From assembly GCF_001421665.1 (NCBI RefSeq), contig NZ_LMKV01000001.1:230-64229 (forward strand): 64,000 nucleotides of DNA, given 5' to 3'. This DNA is from Sphingobium sp. Leaf26. GTDB taxonomy: Bacteria; Pseudomonadota; Alphaproteobacteria; Sphingomonadales; Sphingomonadaceae. This document shows positions 1 to 7,986 of this stretch, piece after piece (position 1 is the first letter of the stretch; the number at the start of each line of letters is the position of its first letter). The notes beneath the pieces are model-generated. The model saw nothing but the letters and a program-made list of their open reading frames with translations. It had not been told where the DNA came from and searched no databases. A program made the position numbers and the translations under genes.

Positions 1-159
1 CTGGTCACCGAATGGGATATCTTCCGCGCCCTCGACCTCAAGCGCATCGCCGACAGCATGAACGGCAAGGCGCTCGTCGACCTGCGCAACATCTATCCCG
101 TCGATGAGGCGCAGGCCGCTGGCTTCTCCATCTCCCGCGTCGGCGGAAAGGCCGATTGA
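1..159 (+). CDS. ugd: UDP-glucose 6-dehydrogenase, C-terminal end (partial)
   Basis: Only the last 52 codons lie in the window, and the reading frame is open from base 1. The peptide begins LVTEWDIFRALDL and continues with a conserved 'LVDLRNIY' strand. This matches the UDP-binding C-terminal domain of the UDP-glucose/GDP-mannose dehydrogenase family, where a TEW-x2-FR-x-LD motif is typical. The enzyme oxidises UDP-glucose to UDP-glucuronate in the cytoplasm for exopolysaccharide or glycolipid synthesis. The assignment to ugd rather than another nucleotide-sugar dehydrogenase is inferred from this short tail. Its stop codon overlaps a possible small downstream gene. Confidence 0.72.
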   Translation: MVTEWDIFRALDLKRIADSMNGKALVDLRNIYPVDEAQAAGFSISRVGGKAD

Positions 160-284
160 GCGACACGCAAAAGCAGGAAGGGCGTCGAACTGACGTCCTT
201 CCCCGGCTGCATCACTGGATGATCGCGGCCATCATTCTGTTCATGACGGGAATTGTCGTTCCCCTTTTTGCCGCCTTCATCTGA
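156..284 (+). CDS. possible 42-aa single-pass membrane protein overlapping the ugd stop
   Basis: A TTG codon overlaps the ugd stop as TTGA and opens a 42-residue frame: a basic, hydrophilic N-terminus of about 20 residues, then one hydrophobic helix (HWMIAAIILFMTGIVVPLFA) and a stop right after it. An ATG inside the frame at about 219 would leave only the helix. The TTGA overlap suggests translational coupling to ugd. I do not recognise the family. It could be a small inner-membrane protein or a chance hydrophobic frame; the well-formed charged-head/helix layout favours a real peptide. Confidence 0.4.
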   Translation: MSDTQKQEGRRTDVLPRLHHWMIAAIILFMTGIVVPLFAAFI

Positions 285-323
285 AGATCGGCGATCCGCG
301 CCTTCAGGCGCGACGATATCCTA

Positions 324-1184
324 TTACGCCTTGATCTTCCAACCGCGCTTGAGCAGCCCATAGCAGAGGCCGCCCAGCACGAGGTTGAGGCCCAGCAGCA
401 CGCTGCTGCCAACCAACACATTCACATCCGCCGCCGCGACGAACCCATAGCGGAAGCCGGAAATGATGTAGAAGAAGGGGTTGGCGTGACTGATCGCCTG
501 GAACAGCGGCGGCAGACGGTCGATCGAATAGAAGGTGCCCGACAGCAGGGCCAGCGGACTGATCACGAAATTGGTGATCGCCGCGCCATGATCGAATTTT
601 TCCGCCCAGATCGAGGTCAGCACACCCAGGAAGGCGATGAAGCTGGTACCGAGCAGGCCGAACCAGACGACCGCCCACAGATGCGCTGGCGTCACATGCA
701 CGCCCGGCCACAGCGCCATCGCGCCCCACAGGGCAAAACCGACGAACACCGCTCGCGTCACAGAGGAGGCGACCAGCGCGAACAGCAATTCCCCGACCGC
801 AATCGGCGGCATCAGATAATCGACCAGCGTGCCCTGCACCTTGCCCACCATCAGCGCGAAGCTGGCATTGGCGAAACAGGCGTTGATCATGCCCATGATG
901 ATGAGGCCCGGCGCGATGAAGTCGGCGAAATGCACGGCCTCCCCACGCAGCATCACCGTCCGCCCGCTGCCGCCCAGCGCCACGATGAAGATGATGAGAA
1001 ACATGAGGGTGGTGATAGCCGGCGCCCACACCGTCTGGAGTTGCACCTTCATGAAGCGGCGCACTTCCTTGGCATAAAGTGCCCATGTACCCGCCCAGTT
1101 GATGTTGCGGATCTGCGGCACACCCGGTTCGGCAAAAGGCGGCCGGACCGCAGGGGCGGGATGAATTTTTGGCTGGTCGTTCAT
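324..1184 (-). CDS. ABC-2 type transporter permease
   Basis: This 286-residue protein has a cytoplasmic N-terminus and about six hydrophobic segments in the ABC-2 membrane-domain pattern ('ALYAKEVRRFMKVQLQTVW' before the first helix, 'NFVISPLALLSGTFYSIDRL' and 'NPFFYIISGFRYGF' near the end). These are typical of YadH-like and polysaccharide/drug export permeases. It would pair with an ATPase of the ABC superfamily to move a substrate out across the inner membrane. No ATP-binding partner is next to it in the window, so the substrate is unknown. The start at 1184 (MNDQPKIH) is chosen because residues before it in the longer frame look non-coding and overlap the gcrA promoter region. Confidence 0.85.
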   Translation of the reverse strand: MNDQPKIHPAPAVRPPFAEPGVPQIRNINWAGTWALYAKEVRRFMKVQLQTVWAPAITTLMFLIIFIVALGGSGRTVMLRGEAVHFADFIAPGLIIMGMINACFANASFALMVGKVQGTLVDYLMPPIAVGELLFALVASSVTRAVFVGFALWGAMALWPGVHVTPAHLWAVVWFGLLGTSFIAFLGVLTSIWAEKFDHGAAITNFVISPLALLSGTFYSIDRLPPLFQAISHANPFFYIISGFRYGFVAAADVNVLVGSSVLLGLNLVLGGLCYGLLKRGWKIKA

Positions 1185-1301
1185 GGTCGGATCGACTATC
1201 GGCTGGTCCGTTGTGCTGCAAGGGGGAAGATCCAAGGATTTGAACCTGTGCGGTGTGCTTCCCATATAGGAAGCCAGACGAGATTTGTGAGGAGTTTTTC
1301 A

Positions 1302-1994
1302 TTGTCCTGGACCGACGAGCGTATCGACCAGCTCAAGGGGATGTGGGAGCGCGGCCTGACCGCCAGCCAGATCGCCGACGAACTGGGCGGGGTCAGCCGT
1401 AATGCGGTGATCGGCAAAGCCCATCGCCTGGGCCTGCAATCCCGCCCTTCACCGGTGAAGGCGAACGAGACACCCAAGAAAGCGGCCGCCCCCGCACCAC
1501 GCAAGCCTGCGCCTCCCTTGGAAGCAGACCCGCCGCGTGCCGCCGCACCTGCGCCGGCCGCTCCGGTGCGCGCGCCTGCTGCTGCGCCAGCCGCACCCGC
1601 TGCCCCGGCGCCCGCCCCGGCCGCCGCTGCTGACGACGCGCCGGCTCCCACACCGCAACCCCGCATCATCTCGGTTGGCCCCGGCGGTTTCCTGCGCCAG
1701 GGTCCGGGCGACCAGCAGGCGCCGATCCCGCCTGCGCCGCCGCGCCGTCTGGTACCGGCCAAGCCGAGCGCCGAGATTGCAGACAAGACCAGCCTTCTCG
1801 ACCTGACCGAACGGATCTGTAAATGGCCGATGGGTCATCCGGGCGAACCGGACTTCCATTTCTGCGGCGAAGCGGTGAACCCCGGCTTCCCCTATTGCGT
1901 CGAGCATTGCGGCCGCGCCTATCAGGCGCAATTGCCGCGCGGTACGCGCCGCCCGCCCCCGCCACTGCCCTTCGGCGGTCCGCGGGTACGCTGA
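1302..1994 (+). CDS. gcrA: GcrA cell cycle regulator
   Basis: GcrA is the alphaproteobacterial transcription cofactor that binds sigma-70 and GANTC-methylated promoters to control cell-cycle genes. The 230-residue frame starts at a TTG preceded by GAGGAG, giving MSWTDERIDQLKGMWERGLT, the canonical GcrA N-terminal helix-turn-helix (residues 1-45, ending 'SRNAVIGKAHRLGL'). A long Ala/Pro-rich linker follows (about residues 60-130). The C-terminal sigma-binding module has 'CKWPMGHPGEPDFHFCG' and 'PYCVEHCGRAYQ'. The linker is longer than in Caulobacter GcrA (about 173 aa total). The open frame extends upstream to 486, but that part is antisense to the ABC permease and is not coding. Confidence 0.95.
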   Translation: MSWTDERIDQLKGMWERGLTASQIADELGGVSRNAVIGKAHRLGLQSRPSPVKANETPKKAAAPAPRKPAPPLEADPPRAAAPAPAAPVRAPAAAPAAPAAPAPAPAAAADDAPAPTPQPRIISVGPGGFLRQGPGDQQAPIPPAPPRRLVPAKPSAEIADKTSLLDLTERICKWPMGHPGEPDFHFCGEAVNPGFPYCVEHCGRAYQAQLPRGTRRPPPPLPFGGPRVR

Positions 1995-2012
1995 TCGATT
2001 CTAGCAGATAGT

Positions 2013-2054
2013 AAAAAGGCCCGGTTTCCTTCTTGGAAACCGGGCCTTTTTTTT
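2013..2054. terminator. bidirectional rho-independent terminator between gcrA and the outer membrane protein gene
   Basis: A perfect long stem, AAGGCCCGGTTTCC paired with GGAAACCGGGCCTT around a short TTCTT loop, is flanked by A-tract and T-tract. It lies between two convergent genes and can end both transcripts. Confidence 0.9.
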
Positions 2055-2062
2055 GTTTCACA

Positions 2063-2902
2063 TCAGAAGCGGAAGCTGGTCGTCACCATCACGCTTTGCG
2101 TGTCGAACTTGTCGCCACGATTGATGCTGGCGCCGCCCGATGGCGTGATGCGGAAAGGGTTGGTCGCGGGCGCCGTACCCGCGCCTACATCGACGCGATA
2201 ATCGCCGACATTATAGCGGGTCCACAGATAGCGGGCACCTATCGAGAAATTGTCCGACACCTTGGCCTCGATACCGCCGCCCATGGTGTAGCCCCAGCCA
2301 TCTTCCTTGCGATCGACTTCGGTAAAGCTGTTGGCCCCATTGCTGGTGCTGAAGCTGTTCTTCACCTTCGCATAGGCAAGACCACCCGTGATATAGGGCA
2401 TGATACCGCCGGGCGTCGTATAGCCCAGGCGAGCGCGCAGGTTAGCGTTATAGTCGATCCGCCGGGTCATGGTATAGAAGGCCGGGGTCGTCGAATATTC
2501 AGTTACGCTGTCGCTGATATAAGCCTTGCCGGCTTCCGCGACAACGCCCGCGACGATGCTGCCGAACTGGCGATCATAGCCGACATGGCCCATCCAGCCG
2601 ATCGCATCCTTGTCGCCATCGCAGCCGCGCGCCGGGGTCGATCCGCGCGCCGCACCGCCGCAGGTGCCCGGAGAAAAGGCATTGGCTCCCGCCGAGGTCC
2701 GGATCGCATCGTCATAATTGCCGTCGGCATCGGCATCGAAACGCAGATGCTCGCCACCATCCTTTTTCTGCCAGTTATAACCGAAAGAACCACCAATATA
2801 GGGACCGGTCCAATCGGCGGGGGCGCTGTCCTGCGCAACGGCCGGCATTGCCATGGCCAGCGCCAGGGTGGCGCCAAGCGGCGCGATCAGGGTCAACTTC
2901 AT
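2063..2902 (-). CDS. outer membrane beta-barrel protein (Omp25/31-like)
   Basis: This 279-residue exported protein has a signal peptide (MKLTLIAPLG..., cleavage predicted after AVA at residue 23), then 'DWTGPYIGGSFGYNW', the usual first strand of small alphaproteobacterial barrels of the OmpA-like/Omp25 family. Alternating strands and Gly/aromatic repeats follow ('LRARLGYTTPGGIMPYITGG', 'SIGARYLWTRYN'), ending in the outer-membrane beta-signal 'VMVTTSFRF' with terminal Phe. The start is supported by AGGAGA eight bases upstream. A central region (about residues 60-100) with Asp/Gly and one Cys pair is probably a surface loop. It probably contributes to envelope integrity; no pore function can be read from sequence. 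Confidence 0.85.
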   Translation of the reverse strand: MKLTLIAPLGATLALAMAMPAVAQDSAPADWTGPYIGGSFGYNWQKKDGGEHLRFDADADGNYDDAIRTSAGANAFSPGTCGGAARGSTPARGCDGDKDAIGWMGHVGYDRQFGSIVAGVVAEAGKAYISDSVTEYSTTPAFYTMTRRIDYNANLRARLGYTTPGGIMPYITGGLAYAKVKNSFSTSNGANSFTEVDRKEDGWGYTMGGGIEAKVSDNFSIGARYLWTRYNVGDYRVDVGAGTAPATNPFRITPSGGASINRGDKFDTQSVMVTTSFRF

Positions 2903-3061
2903 CGATACGTCTCCTACCTGATGCGGAGAGTCGCTCCCCACATTCCCGCCGCCAACGAACCGCTCGCCCATTTTGTTGCGGCGCACTTTGTTACATATGA
3001 TTGCCGCTGTGTTCATTGTGCAACGCTTGCACCCGCCGTCCGTCCGCCTATAGCTTGCTGC

Positions 3062-5038
3062 ATGTCCGAAGACCTGTTCGCCGCCAACACGCCCGCCACA
3101 CAACAATATGACGCCTCCACCATCGAGGTGCTGGAGGGGCTGGAACCCGTCCGCCGCCGTCCCGGCATGTATATCGGCGGCACCGACGAGCGCGCGCTGC
3201 ATCATCTGGCCAGCGAAGTGCTGGACAACAGCATGGACGAAGCGGTTGCGGGACATGCCACCCGGATCGAGGTGACGCTGGAGGTCGGCAACAAGTTGAC
3301 CATCGTAGACAACGGCCGTGGCATGCCGATCGACGAGCATCCCAAATTTCCAGGCAAGTCGGCGCTGGAAATCATCATGACCACGCTGCATTCGGGCGGC
3401 AAGTTCGAGGGCAAGGCCTATGCGACGTCAGGCGGCCTGCATGGCGTGGGCGCCAGCGTGGTCAACGCGCTGTCGACCGAAACGATCGTTGAAGTGGCAC
3501 GCAACAAGGAATTGTTCCGTCAGAGCTTTTCAAGGGGCCTGCCACAAACCGAGTTGCTGAAGATCGGCGCCGCCCCCAATCGCCGCGGCACCTCCGTCAG
3601 CTTCACCCCTGATACGGAGATTTTCGGCGAACAGAAGTTCAAGCCGGCCCGCCTTCATCGCCTGGCTCGATCCAAAGCCTATCTGTTCGCAGGCGTCGAG
3701 ATCCGGTGGAAATGCGCGCCTGAACTGATCAGCGACGACACACCCGCCGAAGCCGTGTTCCAGTTCCCCGGCGGGTTGGCCGATCATCTGAAGGAACAGG
3801 TGGGCGATCGCGATTGCGCGACCAGCGTCTTCTTTTCCGGCAATCAGGATTTCCCCGGCGAAGCGGGGCGCGTCGAATGGGCCGTCGCCTGGCCGCTATG
3901 GTCGGACGGCAGTTATAGCTGGTATTGCAACACCATCCCGACCCCCGACGGAGGCACCCATGAAGCGGGCCTTCGCACTGCATTGGTAAAAGGCATCCGC
4001 GCCTTTGCCGAACTGGTGGGCCAGAAGAAGGGGAAAGATATCACCGCCGACGACATCATGACGTCATCGGAAATCATGTTGTCGGTCTTTATCCGGGAAC
4101 CGCAATTCCAGAGCCAGACCAAGGACCGGCTTACCAGCCCGGACGCCGCGCGACTGGTGGAGAATGCGGTAAGAGACCATTTCGACCATTATCTGACCGA
4201 TCATATGGACCGGGGCAAGGCGCTGCTCGCCTATGTGCTGGACCGGATGGACGAGCGGTTGAAACGCAAGCAGGAAAAGGAGGTCAAGCGCAAGACTGCT
4301 ACCAACAGCCGCAAGCTGCGCCTGCCCGGCAAGCTGACAGATTGTTCGAATGATGATCCGGAAGGCGCTGAGATCTTTCTGGTCGAAGGCGATTCGGCGG
4401 GTGGTTCGGCCAAGCAGGCGCGCGATCGCAAGACGCAGGCGATCCTGCCCTTGCGTGGCAAGATCCTCAACGTCGCCTCAGCAAACACCGCCAAGATATT
4501 GGCGAACCAGGAAATTGCCGACATGATCCTGGCGCTGGGCTGCGGCACGCGCAAGGATTGCAACCCGGATCATCTGCGTTACGAGCGCATCGTCATCATG
4601 ACCGACGCCGACGTCGATGGGGCGCATATCGCCACGCTGCTGATGACCTTCTTCTTTCAGGAAATGCCGGAACTGGTGCGGCGCGGGCATCTCTATCTGG
4701 CGCAGCCGCCGCTGTACCGTCTGGTTGCCGGTGGCAAGAGCCTGTACGCCAAGGACGACGCCCATCGCGAGGAACTGCTCCGCAAGGAGTTCAAGGGCAA
4801 GAAGGTCGATATCAGCCGCTTCAAGGGGCTGGGCGAAATGAACCCCATGCAGCTCCGCGAAACCACCATGGACCCCAAGACCCGCATGCTGATCCGCATC
4901 ACCCTGCCCGACGATATCGAGGACCGGCAACAGGTCCGCGACCTGGTCGATCGGCTCATGGGCACCAACCCGGCGCACCGCTTCGCCTTCATCCAGGAGA
5001 ATGCGGCCGCGGTGGATGAGGAAGCGATCGACGCATGA
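3062..5038 (+). CDS. parE: DNA topoisomerase IV subunit B
   Basis: This 658-residue type IIA topoisomerase ATPase subunit powers decatenation of daughter chromosomes with ParC. The GHKL ATPase motifs are visible: 'EVLDNSMDEA' at 52-61 and 'DNGRGMP' at 83-89. The TOPRIM domain carries 'EGDSAGGSA' at 442-450 and 'DADVDGAHI' at 515-523, followed by 'KGLGEMNP' near the C-terminus. The sequence 'RLPGKLTDCS' before the TOPRIM motif and the absence of the long GyrB insert favour ParE over GyrB. The upstream extension of the frame is antisense to the outer membrane gene and is rejected; ATG at 3062 gives the conserved N-terminus. Confidence 0.95.
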   Translation: MSEDLFAANTPATQQYDASTIEVLEGLEPVRRRPGMYIGGTDERALHHLASEVLDNSMDEAVAGHATRIEVTLEVGNKLTIVDNGRGMPIDEHPKFPGKSALEIIMTTLHSGGKFEGKAYATSGGLHGVGASVVNALSTETIVEVARNKELFRQSFSRGLPQTELLKIGAAPNRRGTSVSFTPDTEIFGEQKFKPARLHRLARSKAYLFAGVEIRWKCAPELISDDTPAEAVFQFPGGLADHLKEQVGDRDCATSVFFSGNQDFPGEAGRVEWAVAWPLWSDGSYSWYCNTIPTPDGGTHEAGLRTALVKGIRAFAELVGQKKGKDITADDIMTSSEIMLSVFIREPQFQSQTKDRLTSPDAARLVENAVRDHFDHYLTDHMDRGKALLAYVLDRMDERLKRKQEKEVKRKTATNSRKLRLPGKLTDCSNDDPEGAEIFLVEGDSAGGSAKQARDRKTQAILPLRGKILNVASANTAKILANQEIADMILALGCGTRKDCNPDHLRYERIVIMTDADVDGAHIATLLMTFFFQEMPELVRRGHLYLAQPPLYRLVAGGKSLYAKDDAHREELLRKEFKGKKVDISRFKGLGEMNPMQLRETTMDPKTRMLIRITLPDDIEDRQQVRDLVDRLMGTNPAHRFAFIQENAAAVDEEAIDA

Positions 5039-5063
5039 AGATCATCGCCGAACGGATGTAAAT

Positions 5064-6338
5064 ATGCGGCTCTGGTCGATCCTGCTCAGCCTGATCCTGA
5101 CGGCACTTCCTATGCAAATATTCGCCAACACCACCTCCGCCTATCAAAGCCGCGCCGAACAATTGGTGCGCATCCTCGCCACACCCGGCGGGGAGAGCGC
5201 ATTTTTCTCCACTCTATTCCTCGACGCGGTACCGGTCGATCGCTGGCGCGCCATTGCAGCCGACCTACGCAACCAGCATGGCGAGCCGCTAAGCATGGGT
5301 GCGGTACGAACCGACAGCGCGACCGCCGGACAGGTGGAAATACGGTATGAACGGGCTACTGTGGGCTTTACCATGGTGGTCGCGCCGCAAGCGCCCAATC
5401 TGGTCGTCGGCCTGCATATCGTGGGTGCCCGCACGGCCAATGACAGCCTGGACAAGATAATGGCGGAAATCGCCGCTTTGCCCGGCGCGACGGCCTTTGC
5501 GGTTGCACGACTAGGCGACGATCCACCGGTATGGCTGCACAGCCATCGCACCGACGCACAGATGGCGATCGGGTCCAGTTTCAAACTCTACATTCTGGCC
5601 GAACTGGCCCGTGCGACGTCGGCCCAAGAACGGCGATGGACCGATGTCGTACCGTTAGGTCCGAAAAGTTTTTCCGGGCGGCTGATGGGATGGCCCGACC
5701 ACGCGCCGATGACCCTGCACAGTCTGGCCACGGCGATGATCGCCGAAAGCGACAATAGCGCCAGCGACACGTTACTGGCGACGGTAGGGCGGGGGAAGGT
5801 CGATGCGATGCTGGCAGCGAGCGGTCATGCGGAAGCAGACAAGGCGTTGCCGATCCTGAGCACTGCGGAGGCCTTCGCGCTGAAGATGCCGGCCAATGCC
5901 GACCTGCGGCGGCGCTATGAAGGGGCAAACCCTGCCGCTCGCCGGACGATGCTACGGGATGCGGCTGCGCGCCTGACAGCCGACAAGGTGGATGTGGGGA
6001 GTGTTGCGGAGATCCCGACGGCGATCGACAGCATCGAATGGTTTGCCTCGCCAAGGGACATGATCAGCCTGCTCGACTGGCTGCGTCGCCGTGGCGGCGA
6101 GGCGCTACCGATCCTGGCGGTCAATCCCGGCATTGCGCCGGCCGATGCGAAACGCTGGCGCTATCTGGGATATAAAGGCGGAAGCGAACCCGGCGTCATG
6201 GCGATGAATATGCTGGCGCAGGGGCACGGCGGCGCGTGGTATGCGGTGAGTGGCAGTTGGAACAATCCCGCCGCGCGGGTGGACGAAGGTCGTTTCGTTG
6301 CGCTGATGACGCGGGCTCTCAACCTGCTGACGGAATGA
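5064..6338 (+). CDS. exported serine hydrolase with class A beta-lactamase fold
   Basis: This 424-residue protein has an N-terminal signal sequence (MRLWSILLSLILTALPMQIF). It has an N-terminal domain of about 120 residues similar in outline to DUF-type domains seen before beta-lactamase-like modules, then the penicillin-recognising triad in the right order: S-x-x-K at S171-K174 (SSFK), S-D-N at 229-231, and K-G-G at 371-373 in place of KTG. It is longer than a classical class A enzyme (about 290 aa), and no obvious Glu166-type omega loop is seen, so drug resistance cannot be assumed; a peptidase or esterase role is equally possible. It starts 25 bp after parE and may be co-transcribed. Confidence 0.75.
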   Translation: MRLWSILLSLILTALPMQIFANTTSAYQSRAEQLVRILATPGGESAFFSTLFLDAVPVDRWRAIAADLRNQHGEPLSMGAVRTDSATAGQVEIRYERATVGFTMVVAPQAPNLVVGLHIVGARTANDSLDKIMAEIAALPGATAFAVARLGDDPPVWLHSHRTDAQMAIGSSFKLYILAELARATSAQERRWTDVVPLGPKSFSGRLMGWPDHAPMTLHSLATAMIAESDNSASDTLLATVGRGKVDAMLAASGHAEADKALPILSTAEAFALKMPANADLRRRYEGANPAARRTMLRDAAARLTADKVDVGSVAEIPTAIDSIEWFASPRDMISLLDWLRRRGGEALPILAVNPGIAPADAKRWRYLGYKGGSEPGVMAMNMLAQGHGGAWYAVSGSWNNPAARVDEGRFVALMTRALNLLTE

Positions 6339-6708
6339 CAGGGGCTTGCGGCGCGTCAAGCCACAGCAGTGCCTCTTCCATCGTCATGAAGACACGCACT
6401 CGGGGATGCACCAAAGTTCTTTCCGCCTGCGCCCGGTTCAACTGGCTGCCCACGACGACCGCCGTACGCCCGCTGGTGAAGGTCATACCTCCTCGCATGA
6501 TGTTGGCGAGCAGGTCGGCCACGTCATTGGCCTGCACCGGAAAATCGAACGATTCGACGACGACGTTGAAATCATCGCGGATGGCGCTGGCCTGACGGGC
6601 TTTCGATCCAACCTCCGTTGCAAGTGCGACAACATCGTCCGCTGTCCAGAAACCCGCGACTTTGATGGTCAGCCGATTGTCGAAGCGATCATAATCTACG
6701 TGAAACAT
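6319..6708 (-). CDS. conserved hypothetical protein, SpoIIAA/STAS-like
   Basis: This 129-residue cytoplasmic protein has alternating beta-alpha pattern: 'MFHVDYDRFDNRLTIKVAG', 'DDFNVVVESFDFP' and 'RTAVVVGSQLNRAQAERTL', ending in 'MTMEEALLWLDA'. This layout resembles SpoIIAA-like/STAS domain proteins that are common as orphans in sphingomonads, but I cannot see the phosphoserine site of true anti-anti-sigma factors. The last 20 bases overlap the end of the convergent serine hydrolase gene. The longer frame start at 6810 overlaps the neighbouring LysR gene, so ATG at 6708 is used. Confidence 0.65.
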   Translation of the reverse strand: MFHVDYDRFDNRLTIKVAGFWTADDVVALATEVGSKARQASAIRDDFNVVVESFDFPVQANDVADLLANIMRGGMTFTSGRTAVVVGSQLNRAQAERTLVHPRVRVFMTMEEALLWLDAPQAPVIPSAG

Positions 6709-6761
6709 CAATGTCCCGACTTGCGGATGTGGCCGTGCCTTACGTACGAACCGGAAACCTC

Positions 6762-7553
6762 TTACGCCGTCAGCGCTTCCACCAGCGCCTTGACCTTCTT
6801 CTGTCGCCATTGGGGTAGCGGGGCGATCAGCCAGTAGGCGAGCAGGGTTGGGACGGTGTCGCCCACCTGCCGTATCCGGCCAGCCGCCAGATCAGCCTGC
6901 GCCAGCAACATCGGCACGCGGGCACGGCCAAAGCCGTTTGCCGCCGCCTCGATCGCCAGGCCGCCATCCGCGACGCGGATGATGGCCGGTTTGTCGCCCG
7001 CCGGGCAGCCGGGCCAGTCGATGCGATGATCGGGACCACCTGCCGCAGCCTCGACCGTGACATAGGCCGCTTCACCGATCTTGATGCCCTCATGTTCGCC
7101 GGCGCCATCGCTCAAACGCACGGCGATATCCAGATTGGCCTCCGTGAAATCGAGCGCCTCGTCAGCGGATATGATCTGGAAAGTCAGGTCCGACTGGCTG
7201 GCGGCATAGGTGGCGAGACGTGGCTGGAGCCACTTGGCGGTGATATCGCGCGGGGCGGCGATGGTCAGCGCGTTGCTGGACTGGCCCGCCTGCATGGCGC
7301 GAACGGCTTCTTCAAATTCGAGGAAGCCGGCGCGCAGGGCGTCGAGGCCCGCTTCGGTTTCCGGCGTCAGTTCCAGCCCCTTGGGCGTGCGGCGGAACAG
7401 GACGACGCCCAACATATCCTCCAGCGCGCGAATCTGCTGGCCCACTGCTGCTGGCGTCACCGCCAGTTCGTCGGCCGCGCGGGTGAAGGACAGGTGCCGC
7501 GCCGCCGCATCCAGCACACGCAGGCCATTCAATGGCAAATGAGTCCGCTTCAT
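6762..7553 (-). CDS. LysR-family transcriptional regulator (GcvA-like)
   Basis: This 263-residue regulator has the LysR winged helix-turn-helix at about 5-64 ('LRVLDAAARHLSFTRAADEL', 'VGQQIRALEDMLGVVLFRR'), followed by a shortened substrate-binding domain. The 'PLNGLRVLDAAARHLSFTRAA' start is the GcvA subgroup signature. Total length is somewhat shorter than the usual 290-300 aa; the co-inducer domain seems compact but not broken. It overlaps apaG by four bases and so may be expressed from the apaG promoter. Target genes are not evident. Confidence 0.88.
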   Translation of the reverse strand: MKRTHLPLNGLRVLDAAARHLSFTRAADELAVTPAAVGQQIRALEDMLGVVLFRRTPKGLELTPETEAGLDALRAGFLEFEEAVRAMQAGQSSNALTIAAPRDITAKWLQPRLATYAASQSDLTFQIISADEALDFTEANLDIAVRLSDGAGEHEGIKIGEAAYVTVEAAAGGPDHRIDWPGCPAGDKPAIIRVADGGLAIEAAANGFGRARVPMLLAQADLAAGRIRQVGDTVPTLLAYWLIAPLPQWRQKKVKALVEALTA

Positions 7554-7954
7554 TCGGCCACCGCCGGCGCGATCAGGGCGAAATGGGGAATGGCGACCTC
7601 GAACGTCTCACCGCCCACATCGATCATGCGATAGCTGCCCTTCATCGAGCCGTTCGGCGTATTAAGGGGGCAACCCGATACATAGTCATAGCTTTTCCCC
7701 GGCTGAACCACAGGCTGTTCGCCGACCACGCCGTCGCCATCCACCATATGCTGCGCGCCGCGCCCATCGGTGATGATCCAGTGGCGGGTCAGGAGTTGCA
7801 CCGGCTGGTCGCCCTGATTTTCGATGCGAATATGATAGGCCCAGAACCAGCGGCCCCGGTCCGGCTCCGACTGTTCGGGCAGGAAAGTGACCGCGGCATG
7901 AACGGTAACGTCCCGCGTGGTCGCATGAAAGGGGAAGAGCGCAAGCACCGTCAT
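7550..7954 (-). CDS. apaG: ApaG protein
   Basis: This 134-residue protein matches ApaG, a small fibronectin-III-like beta-sandwich protein linked in enterobacteria to Co2+/Mg2+ balance and diadenosine-tetraphosphate turnover. Family landmarks are 'RWFWAYHIRIENQGDQPVQLLTRHWIITD' (seen as two consecutive blocks), the Gly-rich turn 'GEQPVVQPGKSYDYVSG' and 'GSMKGSYRMID'. It overlaps the downstream LysR gene by four bases and lies 32 bp downstream of metZ on the same strand. Confidence 0.93.
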   Translation of the reverse strand: MTVLALFPFHATTRDVTVHAAVTFLPEQSEPDRGRWFWAYHIRIENQGDQPVQLLTRHWIITDGRGAQHMVDGDGVVGEQPVVQPGKSYDYVSGCPLNTPNGSMKGSYRMIDVGGETFEVAIPHFALIAPAVAE

Positions 7955-7986
7955 GTCTCAGAAATGCGCCCTAACCCCCTCTTTCG

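Noticed and set aside
2033..3061. N-terminal extension of parE reading frame
   Set aside because: Antisense to the outer membrane protein gene and not like topoisomerase; conserved ParE begins at 3062.
3062..5038. gyrB instead of parE
   Set aside because: The alphaproteobacterial ParE-type 'RLPGKLTDCS' and shorter length favour topoisomerase IV.
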